DNA of 64,000 nucleotides, from NCBI GenBank assembly GCA_963835685.1, contig CAWIGI010000016.1, forward strand, positions 161,912-225,911. Reading direction: 5' to 3'. Origin of the DNA: DATAGF01 sp963835685. GTDB lineage: Bacteria; Actinomycetota; Thermoleophilia; Miltoncostaeales; Miltoncostaeaceae. Made by a program: the position numbers and the translations under genes. Below, one piece after another: positions 60,514 to 64,000 of the stretch (the first letter of the stretch is position 1; every line of letters begins with the position of its first letter). Under the pieces are notes generated by a model that had not been told where the DNA came from, did no database searches, and saw nothing but the letters and a program-made list of their open reading frames with translations.

Positions 60514-60528
60514 AGGGGGCGCAGATAG
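60512..60528. repeat. 17-base repeat, copy 2
   Basis: Identical to 53825-53841. The first base is within the sigma factor start codon, so the duplicated segment abuts, or carried in, the promoter region of that gene. Confidence 0.7.
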
Positions 60529-60539
60529 CTGAGCCCCCG

Positions 60540-60965
60540 ATGCTCCGCGAGGGCGTCCACGCGATCGTGCCCGCCATGACCACGACCAGCGTCACTCACC
60601 CTCTCGGCCGCCCTGGCGGCCTGTGGCTTCACCGGCCGGCTCGTCGAGCCAGCCGACCCGGGCTACGACGAGGCCCGCGCCGGCTGGAACGGCGCGATCG
60701 ACCGCCGGCCGGCCGCCGTCGTCTACGCGGCCGATGCGGAGGACGTCGCCGGCGCCATCCGAGCGGCCCGCGCGATCGGGCTCGCCTTCACGATTCGCGC
60801 CGGCGGCCACTCGGTCTCCGGGCGCTCCGGCGGCGTGCTGGCCACCGCCGCGACGCGCGCGACGCTGCGCGAGGCGCTTGACCTCGCCCACCGCTGCGGC
60901 GCCAGGAGCCTCGCCGCCCACGGCGCGCGAGGGTCCCTCGCTGCTCAGGCGCGAGGCCGTGGGCT
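60540..60965 (+). pseudogene. Truncated FAD-oxidase copy fused to LuxR C-terminal fragment
   Basis: From ATG 60540 the sequence repeats the start of the 53854 gene (MLREGVHAIVPAMTTTSVT against MLRDALGAIVPGMTTTSVT). After an indel near 60600 it gives GFTGRLVEPADPGYDEARAG and AIGLAFTIRAGGHSVSGRS. Similarity ends at about 60828. The next codons, ATRATLREALDLAHRCGARS, are the last TPR helix of ATPase-LuxR regulators. The copy lacks most of the FAD domain and the substrate domain. A relic of duplication followed by recombination with a LuxR gene. Confidence 0.7.
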
Positions 60966-61058
60966 GAGGCGCCTGGGCCGCTCGTAGAGCGCCGGTCGGC
61001 CGAGCCCGCGACCGCTCGGCCCGACTGGAGGCCGGCTGGCTCCGCGCCCGGACGGCCG

Positions 61059-61439
61059 TCAGGTCGCGATGTCCAGCGCGGCCCGAAGAGCGGTGAGGTC
61101 GGCCGCCCCGAAGACCACGCGATTCCGCGTGGCGACATAGACCAGATCGAGGTCGACTCCAGCCCCGGCGATCTTCCTGGTGAGGTCCGCCAGCACGCCG
61201 GGGCGGTCGTTGACATCGACCACGACGACCTCGCGCTCGCGGGTGACGGCGACGTGGGAGATCGCCAGCGCGTGCCTCGCGGCCTCGGCGTGCGGGACCA
61301 GGATGTGGAGCTCGGCCCGCTCCCCTTGGCCGATGCACGTCGCGGCGGCCAGGTTCACTCCGGCATCGCTGACCGCGGCCGCCACTTCCGCCAGCGCCCC
61401 AGGGGTGTTCTCGATGTCGATGACCAGGTTGACTGCCAT
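61059..61439 (-). CDS. Tandem ACT-domain protein
   Basis: 126 residues. Two ACT modules: MAVNLVIDIENTPGALAEVA with AAVSDAGVNLAAATCIG, and REVVVVDVNDRPGVLADLTR with KIAGAGVDLDLVYVATRNRV. No catalytic domain is attached. Stand-alone ACT pairs bind amino acids and regulate partner enzymes or act as small sensors. The ATG lies without an obvious ribosome site; the nearest TAGGCT is 15 bases upstream. No partner is evident nearby. Confidence 0.8.
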   Translation of the reverse strand: MAVNLVIDIENTPGALAEVAAAVSDAGVNLAAATCIGQGERAELHILVPHAEAARHALAISHVAVTREREVVVVDVNDRPGVLADLTRKIAGAGVDLDLVYVATRNRVVFGAADLTALRAALDIAT

Positions 61440-61622
61440 GCCCAGCGCGGCGTCAGCCTACTAGGGCCGCAACGTCCGGACGAGCGCCGGGACTGCTCGC
61501 GGTAGCCGACAGAAGCTACTGCAGTCATATCGCTCCGGTGGGAGTAGAGCAGATCCTCAGCTCAATCAGCGGTCCCCAGTGAGAGGCACGAGGGCGCCGG
61601 GCCGGTGGAGGATCGCCGATCG

Positions 61623-62879
61623 CTACCGGCCAGTGACCGTCCGGCGGGCCGATCGTGTCATCCGCCGCGCGGCGCGTGCAATCAGCGGTCCAAAGTAGAG
61701 CGCGTTGGCCGGCGAGGGATCGAGCATCCCGCGCCGGGAGAGGCCAACCGCAGCCATCCGCCGTGCGACCTGGCCCGGCGAGCCGCCCACGCGACGCGTC
61801 CTCCACGCGTCGGCGAGCGCCTCGATCTCCAGGTCGAGGCGCATGTAGAGCCCTGGCCGGTAGTGCCCCGAGAACGGCCGCCCCTCGATGCCGAGGGCCA
61901 ACTCGACCGCTCGGCGCGGGAAGTCGAAGCCGGCGTGCGTTGAGGCGGGGCTGGTCGCCGCGAGGCGCAGGTTGGCATCGTGCGGGAAGACGCGCCCGTC
62001 GCGCTCCATGAAGCTGATGCCGCTCGGCCCGCGGTAGTTGACGTGGTCGAGGAGCGCCCTCGCGGCGGCCACCAATCCGGCCGGGGGGTGGCCTGGCCGC
62101 TGGAGCGACGCCAGCCCGGCACCGCGCGGCCACATCTCGCGCACCTCGAAGACCACGTACTCGAAGACGCCGCGCGCACGCACGCTCTGGATGAACCAGC
62201 GCCGTCCGAGGATCTGCTCCTGGACGACGGCCGCGTGCCCATCGGTGACGAGCTCGGCGACGTACGCGTCCCGCTCGGCCGCCGTCGCCACGGCCAGCGG
62301 CCGGGCGGTCTCCGAGCGCGAGGTCCGCGGCTTGACGATCGAGGGCAAGGAGGGCCACGGGCCGTGCGGCCCCTCCGCGTCGGCGAGGACCGTCTCGGGG
62401 ACGTCGAGCCCGAGGGCGCGGGCGGTGCGGGTCAACTCGAGCTTGTCGCAGAGGATGTCGTACTGGCCCACGTCGGGACCGACCACGACCACGCCGCCGA
62501 GCTCGCACCCGCGCTCGGCGAGGACGCGGACGATGTCCTCGTCGATCGGCACGACCGCCGCGACCCGCTCCGTGCGGCAGATCGCCGCCACCGTCGTCAT
62601 GAAGCCGTCGGGGTCCGCGATGGGGGAGGGGTAGCGCCGTGGGGCGAGGCAGGAGGCCGAGCGGCCGCCCGAGCGGCCCTCGGGGTGCGCGCCGACCACG
62701 TGGAAGCCCGCGCGCCGCAGCGACGCGCAGGCCCGTGCGCCGGCCGGGTAGCCGGTCCACAGCACGAGGACGGTCGGATGGCCGGCTCGCCCGCGACGGC
62801 GGATGCGACGCGCCGGCCCCGGCGCTGGGGTGGTCGTCGAGCTCAGGGCGTTGGCGTGCAGGAGTGGCGAATCCGCCAT
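61623..62879 (-). CDS. ATP-grasp (carbamoyl-phosphate-synthase-like/PylC-type) protein
   Basis: 418 residues. After a basic 35-residue start comes a preATP-grasp domain (TVLVLWTGYPAGARACASLR, AVVPIDEDIVRVLAERGCEL, GPDVGQYDILCDKLELTRTA). The ATP-grasp part has LPSIVKPRTSRSETARPLAV (Lys contacting ATP), VVQEQILGRRWFIQSVRARG, and the metal-binding DHVNYRGPSGISFMERDGRV with FPHDANLRLAATSPAST (D-x-N-x-R). It ligates a carboxylate to an amine in an unknown pathway. Similar proteins occur in polysaccharide or natural-product clusters. TACCGT lies seven bases before the ATG. Confidence 0.83.
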   Translation of the reverse strand: MADSPLLHANALSSTTTPAPGPARRIRRRGRAGHPTVLVLWTGYPAGARACASLRRAGFHVVGAHPEGRSGGRSASCLAPRRYPSPIADPDGFMTTVAAICRTERVAAVVPIDEDIVRVLAERGCELGGVVVVGPDVGQYDILCDKLELTRTARALGLDVPETVLADAEGPHGPWPSLPSIVKPRTSRSETARPLAVATAAERDAYVAELVTDGHAAVVQEQILGRRWFIQSVRARGVFEYVVFEVREMWPRGAGLASLQRPGHPPAGLVAAARALLDHVNYRGPSGISFMERDGRVFPHDANLRLAATSPASTHAGFDFPRRAVELALGIEGRPFSGHYRPGLYMRLDLEIEALADAWRTRRVGGSPGQVARRMAAVGLSRRGMLDPSPANALYFGPLIARAARRMTRSARRTVTGR

Positions 62880-62886
62880 GGCACGG

Positions 62887-62892
62887 ACGGTA
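62887..62892 (-). promoter_or_regulatory. Candidate -10 element for ATP-grasp gene
   Basis: Minus strand TACCGT ends seven bases before ATG 62879; no ribosome site. Confidence 0.4.
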
Positions 62893-62976
62893 CGCTCGGC
62901 CGGGCGCCCGCCACACCCCCATTCGTCTGGGTCTCGCCATCGTGACGAGCGCGCTCCGCAAGCGGGCCCCGGTGTC

Positions 62977-62982
62977 TACGCT
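62977..62982 (+). promoter_or_regulatory. Candidate -10 element for aldehyde dehydrogenase gene
   Basis: TACGCT ends six bases before GTG 62989; no ribosome site. Confidence 0.4.
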
Positions 62983-62988
62983 ACGCCG

Positions 62989-64000
62989 GTGAGCCGCACC
63001 TCGGGCGGGCCGCCAGCCGTCATGCCGGTGAGCGCGCCGGTCGCCGGGCGCCTGAGCCTGGCGGGCGGCTGGGCCGCGGGCGAGGGCGGCCCGATGGAGT
63101 CGCGCGACCCGTATTCGGGGGAGCTCATCTGGCGCGGGCGGGCGGCCTCGCCCGCCCAGGTTGACCAGGCGGTGGCCGCCGCAGCTGGGGCCGCGCCGGG
63201 GTGGCGGGCGATCGGCCTCGCCGCCCGCCGCGACCGCCTGCAGGGCTACGTCGAGGTCGTCCGCGAGCGCCGCGAGGGCCTCGCGGACACCATCGCCCAG
63301 GACGGCGGAAAGCCCCTCTGGGAGGCGCGCCTGGAGGTGGACGCGCTCATCGGCAAGCTCTCGCACTCGCTCGCGGCCCACGAGCTGCGCAACGCCGAGC
63401 GGGTGACCCGCCTCGACACGGCGGCGTCCGTAACCCGTTTCCGCCCGCACGGCGCCGTGGCCGTGCTCGGGCCGTACAACTTCCCGGCGAGCATGGCGAG
63501 CAACCACATGGTCCCCGCCCTCCCGCCGGCGACACGGTCGTGCTGAAGCCGAGCGAACAGACGCCGCTCGTTGCCCAGCGGGTCGTGGAGTGCTGGGTCG
63601 CGGCGGGCCTTCCCGACGGGGTGGTCAACCTCGTCCACGGCGGTCCCGACGTCGGCCAGGCCCTGGTGGCCCACGAGGGCGTCCGCGGGGTCTTCTTCAC
63701 GGGCGGCACGCGGGCGGGTCTCGCCATCCGGGCCACGGCCCAGGCGCGTGCCCGCGAGCCGATCCTCGCCCTCGATGGGCGGCAACAGCCCCTTCGTCGT
63801 CTGGGACTACGACGATTTCCGGGCGGCGGTCCTCGCGACGCTCCAGTCCGCGTTCGTCAGCGCCGGGCAGCGCTGCTCGGCGGCCCGGCGGGTGATCTTC
63901 CCCGAGGCCGACTCAGACCTGCTGCCGGCGCTGTGCGCGGCCGCCGCGGCGCTCGTCGTGGGCGACCCCCGAGGGGAGGCCCAGCCATTCTGTGGGCCCG
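62989..64000 (+). CDS. Aldehyde dehydrogenase, AstD (succinylglutamate-semialdehyde dehydrogenase)-like, partial and frameshifted
   Basis: The gene runs off the right edge. GTG 62989 or ATG 63022 starts it. RLSLAGGWAAGEGGPMESRD and PYSGELIWRGRAASPAQVDQ are the AstD-like opening, KPLWEARLEVDALIGKLSHS the helix before RFRPHGAVAVLGPYNFPASM, and HMVPAL leads to VVLKPSEQTPLVAQRVVECW after a frameshift near 63530. GGPDVGQALVAHEGVRGVFF continues to a second slip near 63777. Then MGGNSPFVVWDYDDFRAAVL and SAGQRCSAARRVIFPEADSD, with the catalytic Cys, follow. It oxidises a semialdehyde with NAD(P)+. AstD would indicate arginine succinyl pathway use, but no other ast genes are in the window. Confidence 0.8.

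Noticed and set aside
1..64000. tRNA, rRNA, CRISPR and prophage features
   Set aside because: No T-loop-like GTTCGAATC blocks, no regularly spaced repeats and no phage structural or integrase genes were seen by eye. A tRNAscan or CRISPR search would settle this.

Overview
The window is a high-GC actinobacterial chromosome segment. Codon use with G/C third positions, many GTG starts, lipoprotein and Tat export signals, and families such as DyP peroxidase, SARP/BTAD and LuxR regulators and MocR regulators all point to Actinomycetota. A Thermoleophilia/Solirubrobacterales-like lineage is my inference and has not been tested. I saw no rRNA, tRNA, CRISPR array, intact insertion sequence or prophage. 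At least twenty frameshifts interrupt otherwise well-conserved genes, which looks like an imperfectly polished assembly. In one case a single base (T at 17022) explains the missing stops of two convergent genes.

Layout. 0-5 kb: a DHFR-fold reductase, a streptogramin-lyase-like lipoprotein, a small unknown protein and a rifampicin-monooxygenase-like flavoprotein with a coupled 14-residue leader ORF. 4.8-5.7 kb: a mosaic of gene pieces (RTX-like, HTH, PQ-loop, SpeD-like). 5.7-10.4 kb: a flavin oxidoreductase running into an alpha/beta hydrolase, a STAND ATPase and a zinc-ribbon protein. 10.5-17.5 kb: an SRPBCC/PRC-barrel fusion, an M28 peptidase, a MocR regulator with an array of ATTGG repeats, PhzF, and an XRE-cupin regulator divergent from azlCD. 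17.5-22.2 kb: a liv branched-chain amino-acid transporter. 22.3-30.6 kb: single genes including a LOG protein, vapBC with a palindromic operator, MOSC, tadA, a glycoside hydrolase, a glycosyltransferase and a ZIP transporter. 30.6-33.8 kb: an operon of an unknown protein, DyP peroxidase and AlkA-type DNA glycosylase. 34.1-37.3 kb: a large SARP-type ATPase regulator.

37.5-51.8 kb is one co-directional block and the most interesting part. A 2-hydroxyacyl-CoA-dehydratase-like protein is followed by a giant activase with two complete ASKHA/[4Fe-4S] units and a third dehydratase-like domain. Then come an N-carbamoyl-amino-acid hydrolase, hydantoinase/oxoprolinase subunits A and B, and a ribose-type ABC importer. 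The second half reads as uptake and ATP-dependent opening of a cyclic amide. The role of the dehydratase/activase pair is unknown.

51.9-64 kb holds single genes and remnants: a LURP-one-like protein, FkbM methyltransferase, thioredoxin-like protein, berberine-bridge-type FAD oxidase, LuxR regulator, OsmC, CbxX-type AAA ATPase, a second DHFR-fold reductase next to an ECF sigma factor, a truncated copy of the FAD oxidase joined to a LuxR fragment, an ACT protein, an ATP-grasp protein and a partial AstD-like aldehyde dehydrogenase.

Regulation. At least ten genes have a TANNNT hexamer ending 6-7 bases before the start codon and no Shine-Dalgarno sequence. This fits leaderless transcription from the main sigma factor.
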